From: Littorina saxatilis
Lineage: Eukaryota > Mollusca > Gastropoda > Littorinimorpha > Littorinidae
NCBI RefSeq assembly: GCF_037325665.1
Contig: NC_090254.1
Location: 18,403,134 to 18,467,133, forward strand
Reading direction: 5' to 3'
Length of the DNA: 64,000 nucleotides
Under the pieces are notes generated by a model. It was not told the origin of the DNA and did not search any database. It saw only the letters and a list, made by a program, of their open reading frames with translations. This document shows positions 51,095 to 62,048 of the stretch, one piece after another (the stretch's first letter is position 1; each line of letters starts with the position of its first letter). Both the position numbers and the translations under genes were made by a program.

Positions 51095-51392
51095 CTTTTC
51101 ATGACTCAAATGTTTTTGCACAAATAAAGTGTTCACCATGTAGTCTTAATTTACTGACGTTAAAAAAAAAATAAAAATAAAAATTCATGACTCAAATGTT
51201 TTTGCACAAATAAAGTGTTCTCAATTTACTGACTTTAAAAAAAGATACTTTTCATGACTCAAATGTTTTTGCACAAATAAAGCGTTCACCATGTAGTCTC
51301 AATTTACTGACTTTAACAAAATATACTTTTCATGACTCAAATGTTTTTGCACAAATAAAGTGTTCACCATGTAGTCTCAATTTACTGACTCT
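51095..51392. repeat. Roughly 75-bp tandem repeat, four copies
   Basis: TTTTCATGACTCAAATGTTT, then TGCACAAATAAAG, then AATTTACTGAC recurs four times, one copy with an internal deletion. Each copy carries AATAAA on the plus strand. Confidence 0.85.
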
Positions 51393-51600
51393 AAACCTTT
51401 GCAGTGGCCTCCTCTCAGTCAGAAACCAAATTACACCAGAATACTCAAACATCTGCTGACACTCATCTGCCATTACATTTGTGCATGACTAAAAATAGCT
51501 TAAAATCAACACATATACACACATGAAAATAAGTACAAAGTGCTTTTTTTCTCCCCTTTACTGCTCTTGAACAGTTTAAAATCCTTTATGTACAGAAATC

Positions 51601-52013
51601 AATCAATCAATCAATCAATGAGGCTTATATCGCGCATATTCCGTGGGTACAGTTCTAGGCGCTCTGCAGTGATGCCGTGTGAGATGAAATTTTATACGGC
51701 CAGTAGATTGCAGCCATGTCGGCGCATATTTACCTTTCACTGCCTTATTCCAAGTCACACGGGTATGGTAGACAATTATTAACTGTGCCTAAGCAATTTT
51801 GCCAGGAAAGACCCTTTTGTCAATCGTGGGATCTTTAACGTGCACACCCAATGTAGTATACACGGGGGGTGGTTCGGACACCGAAGAGAGTCTGCACACA
51901 AAGTTGACTCTGTGAAATAAATTTCCGCCGAACCTGGGATCGAACTCGCGCTGACAGCGGCCAACTGAATACAAATCCAGCGCGCTACCAACTGAGCTAC
52001 ATCCCCGCCCATC
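51601..52013 (-). mobile_element. Chimeric SINE: D-type head with C-type body
   Basis: Read on the minus strand, the head GGGGATGTAGCTCAGTTGGT and the first 100 bases match SINE-D. The remainder (GTGCACGTTAAAGATCCCAC, TGTGACTTGGAATAA, GAATATGCGCGATATAAG) matches SINE-C. The junction falls in GTGTATACTACATTGGG. The tail is GATT repeats. Confidence 0.85.
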
Positions 52014-52411
52014 ACTGATGAATTTACATATTTCTTGTTTTCTTTGTTGAGATTCGTTTTTCTTGAGAAGACTTAATTAATATCAAGAGGTTTTAAAATC
52101 CCTGAATATTTAAGATGCATTTGAAGGGAATGGACGACCAAACAACACAAGAAAGTCATTGAATTAAACGATTCCAATAACAACAGAACACTGCCAACTC
52201 AAAACACATGCCAAACACGGTTTTTGACCAAAAAATGATATTACACCCATGAAGGGATCATATAACTGCTAGATGGAGGCTTTCTCATTCTTGGTGCTTA
52301 AAAATGTACCACCCCTCATTGCTCTAACGGAATGTGGTTTGTCTACAGTGTTATCTCAAAACATAAAAATAAAATAAAATTAATGCAACCCAGAAATGTT
52401 CAATAAGATAG

Positions 52412-52477
52412 GGGGGCCCGGGTAGCTCAGCACTGGACTTGTGATCCAAAGGTCGCTGGTTCGAATCCGGGCCGGGA
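52412..52477 (+). mobile_element. SINE-E head fragment interrupted by SINE-B
   Basis: GGCCCGGGTAGCTCAG and GCTGGTTCGAATCCGGGCC match the SINE-E head, with a short deletion in the D-arm region. The body is replaced by a minus-strand SINE-B from 52478 on. Confidence 0.75.
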
Positions 52478-52877
52478 CTTTCTTTATTTGGTGTTTAACG
52501 TCCTTTTCAACCACGAAGGTTATATCGCGACGGGGAAAGGGGGGAGATGGGATAGAGCCATATACTTGTCAATTGTTTCTTGTTCACAAAAGCACTAATC
52601 AAAAATTTGCTCCAGGGGCTTGCAACGTAGTACAATATACATGTATGACCTTACTGGGAGAATGCAAGTTTCCAGTACAAAGGACTTAACATTTCCTACA
52701 TACTGCTTGACTAAAATCTTTACAAACATTGACTATATTCTATACAAGAAACCCTTAACAAGGGTAAAAGGAGATCAACAGAATCCGTTAGTCGCCTCTT
52801 ATGACATGCTGGGGAGCATCGGGTAAATTCTTTCTCGTCCCAACCAATATGGGACTCCGCCCTAACCCGCGGGGGGT
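52478..52877 (-). mobile_element. SINE-B, minus-strand copy
   Basis: It runs from TTTCTTTATTTGGTGTTTAA at the tail to AACCCGCGGGGGGTAGG at the head, with an extra TCGTCCCAACCAATATGGGA segment near the head not seen in other copies. Confidence 0.85.
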
Positions 52878-52889
52878 AGGGAGTCTTAA

Positions 52890-54285
52890 CCCTTTCGCTG
52901 CCAATGAAAACTTGCGTATGTGCATTCCTGACTGCCAGGGAATATTCGAGTTCGGGGTGTAATAATTCACAAAAAATTCTAGCTCCAAACTGGCAGTAGG
53001 TAGGTAAGGAAAACTTATGTTATTTTTAAAGGGAAATTGAACCAAGAATCTGTTTTTAGTGTCTAATCATGGAAATAATAAATTTTTTTTTCTTCAACAG
53101 TTTTTTTTATTCAGGCAAACACAGATTTACAATGACAAATTAAAAGCATTGATACTTATACTGATAGTAAATTGCAGCAGTAACAGAGTTAAACACACAT
53201 TCCTTCTTCTATCTTGTGGATAGCCATTGTTCTTTTTATTTTGTCTCTTTTATGATCCCATACAAACTCAAAGCACGTTTGTTGTAGTTGTCTTATGTGT
53301 GCATCTGGTGGGTTTGGAAGCATGATCCACAAATAAACAAGTTTGGACAATACAAGTGATTTCAGGACTGCTACTCTTCCTACCGGTGTTGTTGACCGTT
53401 TTGACCATACGTTAAATAACTTTTTTGCTTCATTGAACTTATCATTAATGTTCATCTCTGCCATATTTGACAAATCATTGTTAAACCAGAGCCCCAGTAT
53501 TTTAAATTTGTTAGGATTCCAACACATGTTCAGGTGTGTGAGAAACACTACTTCACTATTTTTTTTTCTCCCAAGCCAAACATTGCATGTTTTATCATAA
53601 TTAAGTTTTAACCCTGACAAATTCTTGAATAATTCTAACTCTTGAAACAGTGTTTCAAAAGATACTTTTTCTCCGTCAAGTAAAAAATATGTGTCATCCG
53701 CAAATTGACTAATTTTACACTCCGTATATTCTGTTATTTCTATTCCCTTGGAAATAATAATTAGTTTGGCTTATAATGATGATTAAATATGAACTTTTGA
53801 AAAATCAGTCCGGCGCATCTTCCGGTGCCTGTGGATCAAATACAGGTGGCTGTTTTGCTTGCTCCAAGAAAGGATTATAATCACAATCATCTACCTGTTT
53901 TCAAAGAATCGTCCGAAAGAAGATCTCCCCCTTCCCCTGTCAGTATCCATAATCATTTGCACCGCCTGTAGCGTCAGTCCGGCTTTGTTTTTCCCTACTA
54001 GGGCCCGGTCGACTGTCACCGTTAGCCATTTTGACGAGTCGAGATTTCTCTCCCCTACCCTGTCGCCAAGGCTGAAAAAAGCCTTCAGACGCAAAACCGC
54101 GTCACCATTTATGTTTATTCACAAGAATGAGGTATCCTACCAAGCCATTGGCTGCTATTTGTGTGTCAGCAGTGACGTAGCATTTCTGGAAAATCCCGGA
54201 ACGGAGAAGACGGGTTTACCCGTCCTAAGGCGCTGCGGCTGCACAAGCGCATGACGGGTATACCCGTCCTAAGGCAGTCAAGTGG
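52890..54285. mobile_element. TTAA-flanked element type C with nested LINE
   Basis: It is 1396 bp including the nested LINE (53082-53748). TTAA lies at 52886-52889 and 54286-54289. The ends CCCTTTCGCTGCC and CCACTTGACTGCC are inverted with 10 of 13 matches, and the right one closely resembles the terminus of element B. Palindromes GACGGGTTTACCCGTC (54209-54224) and GACGGGTATACCCGTC (54253-54268) lie just inside the right end, each followed by CTAAGGC. No intact transposase is seen. A short acidic minus-strand frame near 53820-53900 is of unknown meaning. Confidence 0.78.
53082..53748 (-). mobile_element. 5'-truncated LINE (L1/Tx1-like) fragment
   Basis: The minus strand encodes the C-terminal part of a reverse transcriptase. 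It has the FADDTYF catalytic box, GLKLNYDKT, a WLG box, KILGLWF, PVGRVAVLKSLVLSKLVYLW and FEFVWDHKR. This order is typical of L1/Tx1-type LINEs. TGGAAATAATAA at 53070-53081 and 53749-53760 is a 12-bp target duplication. The 3' end is A-rich (T-rich on the plus strand). Most of the LINE, including its endonuclease, is missing. Confidence 0.85.
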
Positions 54286-54384
54286 TTAAAATGGGGGTAC
54301 ACTGACAGAGGTTATGAAGAGACAGTCTGAGAAACCAGGGTCTGAAAAGGGAGGGTGTCCTAAATGTGGCGGTCTTAACATATA

Positions 54385-54690
54385 TATCAAGTCTTATATC
54401 GCGCGCGTATCTCCAGACTCAGACTCAAGGCGCAGGGATCTATTTATTTATTTACACAATACATCAGGCATTCACATCGACCAGCAGATCGCAGCCATTT
54501 CGGCGCATATCCTACTTTTCACGGCCTATTATTCCAAGTCACACGGGTATTTTGGTGGACATTTTTTATCTATGCCTATACAATTTTGCCAGGAAAGACC
54601 CTTTTGTCAATCGTGGGATCTTTAACGTGCACACCCCAATGTAGTGTACACGAAGGGACCTTGGTTTTTCGTCTCATCCGAAAGACATTG
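54385..54690 (-). mobile_element. SINE-C, tail portion
   Basis: Body and 3' end only: on the minus strand it reads GGTCCCTTCGTGTACACTAC to ACGCGCGCGATATAAGAC. The tRNA head is missing after the GAAAAACC region. Confidence 0.8.
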
Positions 54691-55974
54691 GGTTCCATGG
54701 TCCTGTCCACGTCAGGTAAGTTGCATGATCTCAGCCAATATATATATCTTACAAGAAATGACATTCATATGTACGTACCATATATATATACATCACAGAA
54801 TCAAATATGGAAAGAAATGTCTCGACAAGTATTGATCTTTTCTGTGCTTTAAAACATAAAGGCAGCCCACATACACAGACCATGATTGATACAAACATTT
54901 CTAGACTGAAATTCAACAAAAATATTGTCATTTTCGGGGATATCACCAGCAGCAAAAAAAATTCAAACTGAGAAGTCAAGAACTCAAAACACATTCAGTG
55001 ATTGTAAGTTCCAATGAGAGCAATGGGTAAAGAAACCCAAAGGAGAGACAGCAATTTTTTGTTTGAAATTTGTCAAAATTCATCAATTACATGTACACAT
55101 ACCAACATTTCTCAGGCCTTCAGCCAACAAAACTCGGTGTAAGTTCGGAATGTGCAAGGAATAGGGTTCTGGTCCAGAATCACAGGGGTTACATTATAAT
55201 TACATTTGTTTTCCTTTTTGTGTAAGAGTGTACACTGAGAAGGACATGACAGGGAATGGAAAGCGGATATACATATTCATAAGTTTAACATTATGCTGCC
55301 CCATCTATCATGCACGCACGGCAAGAGCTTTCTCAAAAGTGGTTGCCGAACGCACAAAACATATGAATTCCTCAAGAAGGCACACAAATATTTACAAGCT
55401 ACCATAATGTGATTAATAAATATGTGAATATACACACATGCAGATTTTTCTTATATCATCCATGTTTCTGAAACTGGCAGCAATGCCTGTGTACGTTTTC
55501 TATTCAAATGCCACACAGGCATGCAGCTACATTAAATCTCCAGATACATGATGTCAAATAAACCCTTCATTAAAGTCACCAGAAGAAAATATTGCATTTG
55601 AACACACAACTGGGCATCTATACGTCCTTTTGTGACCATATTCAAACAACTGAACACCCCACAAATAAACCTTTTCTTGCTAGCAAATATCGAAAACAGA
55701 AATACAATCATGATTCTTTTGATGTTGCATAATGACCAGTTATCAAGTGAAAGGTCTTGCATAACTTTGCATAAATAATATTCTTGATCACCTCTTGCAA
55801 TAAATTTGTTTTCATGTAAAAAGCACATCCTCTGATAGTAACAGAAAAGCGACTTCCGTGTATATCAAAATCTACGATCTGACCACACACACAAAAACCC
55901 ACATCATTTTACCATCCAAACAAATGGCCGGCCACCTCATCATGCGATAGGAAGGAGGAAAGTTGAGAAGTGAG

Positions 55975-56757
55975 TGTGTGTGTGTTGGGTGTGTGTGTGT
56001 GTTAGGTGTGTGTGTTGGGTGTGTGTGTGTTGGGTGTGTGTGTTGGGTGTGTGTGTTTGGTGTGTGTGTGTGTTGGGTGTGTTGGGTGTGTGTGGATCTG
56101 GTGTGTTGGGTGTGTGTGTTGGGTGTGTGTGTTAGGTGTGTGTGTGTGTTGCATGTGTGTTTTGGGGGTGTTGGGTGTGTGTGTGTGTGTTGGGTGTGTG
56201 TGTGTGTTAGGTGTGTGTGTTGGGTGTGTGTGTGTGTTGGGTGTGTGTGTTGGGTGTGTGTGTGTGTTGGGTGTGTGTGTGTTGGGTGTGTGTGTGTCAG
56301 GTGTGTGTGTGTGTTGGGTGTGTGTGTGTGTGTTGCGTGTGTGTGTGTTGGGGGTGTGTGTGTTGGGTGTGTGTGTTGCGTGTGTGTGTGTTGGGTGTGT
56401 GTTGGGGGTGTGTGTGTGTGTTGGGTGTGTGTGTTAGGTGTGTGTGTTGGGTGTGTGTGTGTGTGTGTGTGTTGGGTGTGTGTGTGTTGGGTGTGTGTGT
56501 GTTAGGTGTGTGTGTGTGTTAGGTGTGTTGCGTGTGTGTGAGTTGGGGGTGTGTTGGGTGTGTGTGTGTTGGGTGTGTGTGTTGGGTGTGTGTGTGTTGG
56601 GTGTGTGTGTGTGTGTGTGTTGGGTGTGTGTGTGTGTGTGCATGTGTGTGTGTGCATGTGTGTGCGTGCGTGTTGGGTGTGTGTGTGTGCATGTGTGTGT
56701 GTGGATGTGGTGGGCATGTGTGTGTGTGTGTGCATGTGTGTCAGTGTGTGTGTGTGG
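55975..56757. repeat. TG-rich minisatellite (TGTGTGTTGGG)
   Basis: Nearly 800 bp of GTGTGTGTGTTGGGTGTG-type units. Cys/Val open frames on the plus strand and Thr/His frames on the minus strand are artefacts. The scattered GGG triplets make the plus strand G-quadruplex-prone. Confidence 0.95.
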
Positions 56758-57043
56758 AGGTGGGGCGGGCAACACATGGGGGCTACAGGAAATATTACAA
56801 AATTACGTAAATAATTAACAATAGGGGAGCAGGTGAGGGAGGCTGCCTATGCGAATAAACATCAGTTTAACAAATCAAATATTAACAACAAAATGAACAC
56901 AGAACTCATCAGCAGTCTGGCCCTTGGAAACATCTGGTACTCCATCAACACTTGTTTCTTTTCCTGCACCATAACCGCAGCACACCAAAACACACACAGG
57001 TAAACCGTTATCATACAAACGTACAGTGGCACCCCCCTTTTAA

Positions 57044-57283
57044 CACTTTCTACCCCACCTATGTTGACCAAGTTTTGTTTAGCCGAGACTAGTTGTGCTG
57101 CAGCAGGTCACTCAGGATAGTAGTAACTGTGTAGGAACTGTGTATCAACACGCTGGAATGCAGGCGTTAGATCGACGTTACAGGAAGCAACTGAAGCTAA
57201 CAGTCTGAGCTGATATATCCGTACGTGGTCAGATAGAGGCATATGTGTGGGTACGGATATATCAGTACCTGGGAGACAATGAG
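57044..57283. mobile_element. TTAA-flanked MITE type D, copy 2
   Basis: TTAA lies at 57040-57043 and 57284-57287. It starts CACTTTCTACCCCACC and ends CTGGGAGACAATGAG. The palindrome here is GGTACGGATATATCAGTACC, with one substitution on the right side. Confidence 0.82.
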
Positions 57284-57324
57284 TTAAGACCCTCCAATTT
57301 AATCAATCAATCAATCAATCAATC

Positions 57325-57460
57325 TCCCCCGAAATCGGCGTATGCTGCCTAAATGGCGGGGTAAAAACGGTCATACACGTAAAAATCCACTCGTGCTAAA
57401 AACATGAGTGAACGTGGGAGTCTAAGCCCATGAACGAAGAAAGAAAGAAAGAAGAATCAA
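57325..57460 (+). mobile_element. SINE-D tail fragment
   Basis: Only the last 130 bases, from CCCCCGAAATCGGCGTATGC to GCCCATGAACGAAGAAAG. It matches the head-variant copy at 22934 better than the other copies (AAATCC, GTCTAAGCCCATG). Confidence 0.8.
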
Positions 57461-57474
57461 TCAATCAATCAATC

Positions 57475-57850
57475 AATATGAGGCTTATATCACGCGTATT
57501 CCGTGGGTACAGTTCTAAGCGCAGGGGTTTATTTTTATTTTTTTATTTTATGCAATTTATATCGCGCACATATTCAAGGCGCAGGGATTTATTTATGCCG
57601 TGTGAGATGGAATTTTTTTTACACAATACATCACGCATTCACATCGGCCAGCAGATCGCAGCCATTTCGGCGCATATCCTACTTTTCACGGCCTATTATT
57701 CCAAGTCACACGGGTATTTTGGTGGACATTTTTATCTATGCCTGTACAATTTTGCCAGGAAAGACCCTTTTGTCAATCGTGGGATCTTTAACGTGCACAC
57801 CCCAATGTAGTGTACACGAAGGGACCTCGGTTTTTCGTCTCATCCGAACG
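57475..57850 (-). mobile_element. SINE-C, body copy
   Basis: Minus-strand SINE-C body with the same double 3' end (ATATGTGCGCGATATAAATT and GATATAAGCCTCATATTG) as the copy at 19330. The head is absent beyond TTCGGATGAGACG. Confidence 0.82.
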
Positions 57851-58530
57851 ACTTTCTTCTTGATTTTTCAGATCTTCTGTTCATGATATCTGTAATTTTA
57901 CACCCATTATGAGACCCCTCCTTTTTGAGACCTGATTTTCTCAGATCTGTGGAGGTCTTAAAAGGGGGGTTCCACTGTACCAATCTTCTTCTGCCACCTT
58001 AGCCATCCATGCTAGCAAGTCTGTGACTCTGGTTCTGCGCACACCGTTCAGTGTTTCTTCCATGTTGCATCTTTGACAGAAACTTTTGCAGTTCTACCAG
58101 TTAGTTCCGTGATCACTAACGACTTCGTCAACCTTCGATCTTAAGCTGGGGACATAGTGATTCCTCCATATCATGCAAGAAATGCAGTCCTTCTTACAAT
58201 TTGTTTCACATACCAGAGTCTCAGCAATTCTCCAAATTTTCCGTTGACAATACAGCAATTGTTTAATTGAATGCAGGTGCACCACCAATTCTTTTCATTT
58301 TCTGTACAAAACGCAGCCAACAATTGTAAATTTGTTAATTTTACGCTGGTGCATCAGCAATTCTTTTCATTTTCTGTGCCATAATTTTTATTTTTTAAAA
58401 TGTTATGCTGGTGATTCAGTGATTCTTCTGTGCACATCCGTCAGTCTTATCCTGGTCTCTGTGGGCATGTGAGTTTTGATCTCAAGATGTTCATTTTCTG
58501 TACAAAACGCATCTTTTACTATTTTCCATT

Positions 58531-58746
58531 TTACGCGGGTGATTCAGCGAATCTTCTGTGCGCATCAGTCAGCCTCATCCTGGTCTCTGCAGGCATGTGA
58601 GTTTCGATCTCGAGACGTTCGATGTCGATGGGAGCCTCGTTTTCATCATCATCATCATCCTCACTCTCGTCTTTGGAGGCCTTTGAGCCGCGGCGAGATT
58701 TCTCCGCTTCCTGCGAGTCCAGCTGCCCCTGAATGGCCGTTCGCAG
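58531..58746 (-). CDS. CLCN2: CLC last exon: acidic C-terminal tail
   Basis: It has 72 codons including TAA. It starts LRTAIQGQLDS, completing the last helix of CBS2. It then has a basic patch (EKSRRGSKASK) and an acidic run (ESEDDDDDENE), and ends with ETRMRLTDAHRRFAESPA. No known targeting motif is obvious. The 3' UTR to its left has two direct repeats of the CTGGTGATTCAGTGATTCTT type near 58320-58560, which again copy sequence spanning the stop-codon region. Confidence 0.85.
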   Translation of the reverse strand: MRTAIQGQLDSQEAEKSRRGSKASKDESEDDDDDENEAPIDIERLEIETHMPAETRMRLTDAHRRFAESPA

Positions 58747-61700
58747 CTGTAAGAGACAAGGATTGGGTCAAACTGAGTGATTAAAAAACTGACAACAACA
58801 AACTAGCAATCTTAGTCAAATGAGCCAGAGCGCTATCTTAAGATCTGAGAAACAAAGGGAAGTAAGCGCTGTAGGTGCCAGGAGACTGGTTCCCCGTAAC
58901 TCTCACTCACTCTTGTTGCACGTCGTATGCATTTGGAGCGCTTACTTCCTTAGTTTCTCAAATCTGACAACAGGCGGGGATGTAGCTCAGTCGGTAGCGC
59001 GCTGGATTTGTATCCAGTTGGCCGCTGTCAGCGTGAGTTCGTCCCCACGTTCGGCGAGAGATTTATTTCTCAGAGTCAACTTTGTGTGCAGACTCTCCTC
59101 GGTGTCCGAACACCCCCGTGTGTACACGCAAGCACAAGACCAAGTGCGCACGAAAAAGATCCTGTAATGCATGTCAGAGTTCGGTGGGTTATAGAAACAC
59201 GAAAATACCCAGCATGCTTCCTCCGAAAACGGCGTATGGCTGCCTAAATGGCGGGGTAAAAAACGGTCATACACGTAAAATTCCACTCGTGAGTAAAAAC
59301 ACGAGTGAACGTGGGAGTTTCAGCCCACGAACGCAGAAGAAGAAGAAAAAAAATCTGACAACAACAAAGATAACAAACGAGAAGACATGTTCATGAAAAA
59401 GATGCATATTCACGCTCCTCACCCCCCCCCCCCCCCCCCAAATATACACACCACTTAATTGATGCAATGCTCATCCCTAAGTATCTGTTTGAACCTTTCC
59501 AAGCAAAACTGTGCTTATTCAGGTATGCATTTGGTTCTGGCAAACTGAGTCCAGGTTTTTTATTTATTTTTTCTTGTTGAACTTAAGTCACCAGAATCAA
59601 ACATTGGGCTAAACACGCCATCTTATGTGATGATACAAAAATAAGAATTCTTGGAAAAAATGTGTTATAATCTTTACAGTGCATTATTTCTTTAACAGAA
59701 AAAAACCCAAACTACCGTCAGCATTTCAATCGTAGCTTTTTTGCGATTTTGCACACATGTTTGACTCGGCATGTGCATGTTCAAACGCACACATGTGTGT
59801 GCCTATAAGTATCCAACTATTTGGTATAAACATGCATGACTTATTGAGCGTGTCATTTTGTGGCAGCGTTTTTTACCTGCTTCAAGCCCACCACTCCCAC
59901 AAGCCTTCCGGTGTTGGTGACATAGGCATGGTTCAGGCCCAGCAGTGAAAACAGGGAGTGAACCTGTACACACAAATGGCAGGACGTGATATAAATACTG
60001 CATTGCACACTTCAGAAACAGACAATAAGCTATTAACAAGTACTGTTGAAGGATGAAAGAAAATATATTGTGAGTGGACGGATGCATGTTACTCATTAAA
60101 AGCCCCACAATGATGTGCTTGGCAACAAACAAACAAAAAAAATAAATAAATAAATATATATATATATATATATACTACTTTTCTCACTTCAGAAACAGAC
60201 AATAAGCTATTATAGTATTAACAAGTACTGCATCAAAATATTGGAGTATATATAATAGAGGAAAATACTGCCAGAAGTACATTAAGGCATTCCACTGTGA
60301 GTGATCAAGTCTTTGTGAGTGGTACAATGCAATCAACCATGGTAACTCAGCAATGACTGTGATAAAAGACAGCACAACTTTCTCTGCAGGGCAAACAAAG
60401 ATGGTACACACACGAGGTGAAGATGAATCGAAATTAATATTCCAGACTTCACGGGCATGTCCACACACACACAATCAAAATGCTGCAAAGAAAACCTAAA
60501 CACTTCTAAATTCTCACTCTGCAGAGCATTAAGCTCACAAAGACCCATTCCCCATCTTTCCCACAATCTCTTCCCTCCCCCAAAACCCACCCACCACCGC
60601 CAAAACAGAAGTGTTCTAATCTTAACACTTTCTACCCCACCTATGTTGACCAAGTTTATTTTTAGCCTAGACCAGCTGTGCTGCAGCAGGTCACTCAGAA
60701 TTGTTGTAACTGTGTAGTAACTGTGTAGTAACTGTGTATCAACACCCTGGAATGCAGGCATTGTATGGACGTTACAGGAAGCAACTGAAGCTAACAGTCT
60801 GAGCCATATATATCCGTACCTGGTCAGATAGAGCCATATGAGTGGGTACGGATGTATCCGTACCTGGGAGACAACAAGTTAACCATCAACGCTGTATGAA
60901 ATACCTTGTGCAGTGATGTTCTCTCCACCAGCTGAAAGGGTGCGGGGTCTATCTGAACACCTTCCCAGTCCACAGGTATCGTCAGCTGTCGGTTCTCCCA
61001 CAGTTCTTGCTGCAAGATTACAATAACCATGACAGGAATCATAAAAACACAATTATGATAGATGTCTGTTTAGTTGAGAACAATGTTATTACTTAGTACA
61101 TATATTTAAATATAATACTAATGATGTAGTGTTTCATTTGACTTTCTGTTACATGCACCACCACAGGCACTGCAATTTCTCCCTTTGAGATAAGGCCAAA
61201 AAAAAAATAGGTGTGTTTACGGTAACCCGACCGACCCTAGTTTTTAGGCCCGACCCTTATCTTTTTTTTGGATCGTCTGAAAAAAACAAAACGCATCCAA
61301 AATAGAGCTGTTTGCGCTCAAACAGCAGACGACAGAAGGGAGGTAAGCTCAAAGTACTGTTTATAGTTATGTTGGGCAAAAACAGGGATTGATGAGAAGA
61401 AATGAACTGTGAAACATCATAGAGAGGGGAGAAAAAAAAAGAAAAAAAAAATTGGGAAAAAAAACCAACATTAAAATTTTTTTAAAAAGCCGACCTACCG
61501 ACCCTATTTTTTCACCCTATGTTAAAGTAAACAGACCTATTTTTTTTTTTGGCCTAATAAAGTTGATTTGATTTGATTTGATTTGATCAATGCATGGTCA
61601 AGCATGAGGTCGTCAAATTGAAAAAAAGACAGAAATGTTCATTTAAAATGATGCAAAATTGTGCAATCTGGTAAACTCTGGGGATTGGACCACAAAAAAA

Positions 61701-62016
61701 AAAAAAATCTGCAGCTTTGGAAATGCTAAAAATCCATCCATAAGGTAGACAAATCTCATGGTTATCCAATGGACTACTGTGAATGTGATGAAGTGACAAG
61801 AAATGCTCGCTCATAAATTATAATGTTTCTGGTGGGGTGTGGTGGGGGGTTCCACTGTGTGAATGTACAAGTACAGAGGAACCCCCTTTTAAGACCTCCA
61901 AAAATCTGAGAAAATCAGGTCTTAAAAAGGAGGGAGTCTTAAAATGGGGGTCTCTCTCTCTTTGGTGTTTAACGTCGTTTTGAACTGTTCAAGGTTATAT
62001 CGCGACGGGGAAAGGT

Positions 62017-62048
<32 letters not shown>

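Larger units (their letters stand above)
57023..57980. mobile_element. MITE type P broken by three insertions
   Basis: The left tip TACAGTGGCACCCCCC (57023-57043) and right part GACCTGATTTTCTCAG to GGGGTTCCACTGTAC (57885-57980) bracket three inserts. These are a type D TTAA MITE (57044-57283), a SINE-D tail (57325-57460) and a SINE-C body (57475-57850). TTAA within CTTTTAAGACC of the MITE is the target of the first insert. Confidence 0.75.
49365..58530 (-). other. Probable CLC 3' UTR and repeat-rich flank
   Basis: No coding exon is supported. The left part (49.4-51.0 kb) is low-copy A/T-rich DNA that could be 3' UTR. The rest holds a 75-bp tandem array, SINEs, a TTAA element with a nested LINE, a TG-rich array, a type D MITE and a composite type P MITE. 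Confidence 0.4.

Noticed and set aside
55963-56818. Cys/Val and Thr/His frames
   Set aside because: Translation of TG/CA repeats.
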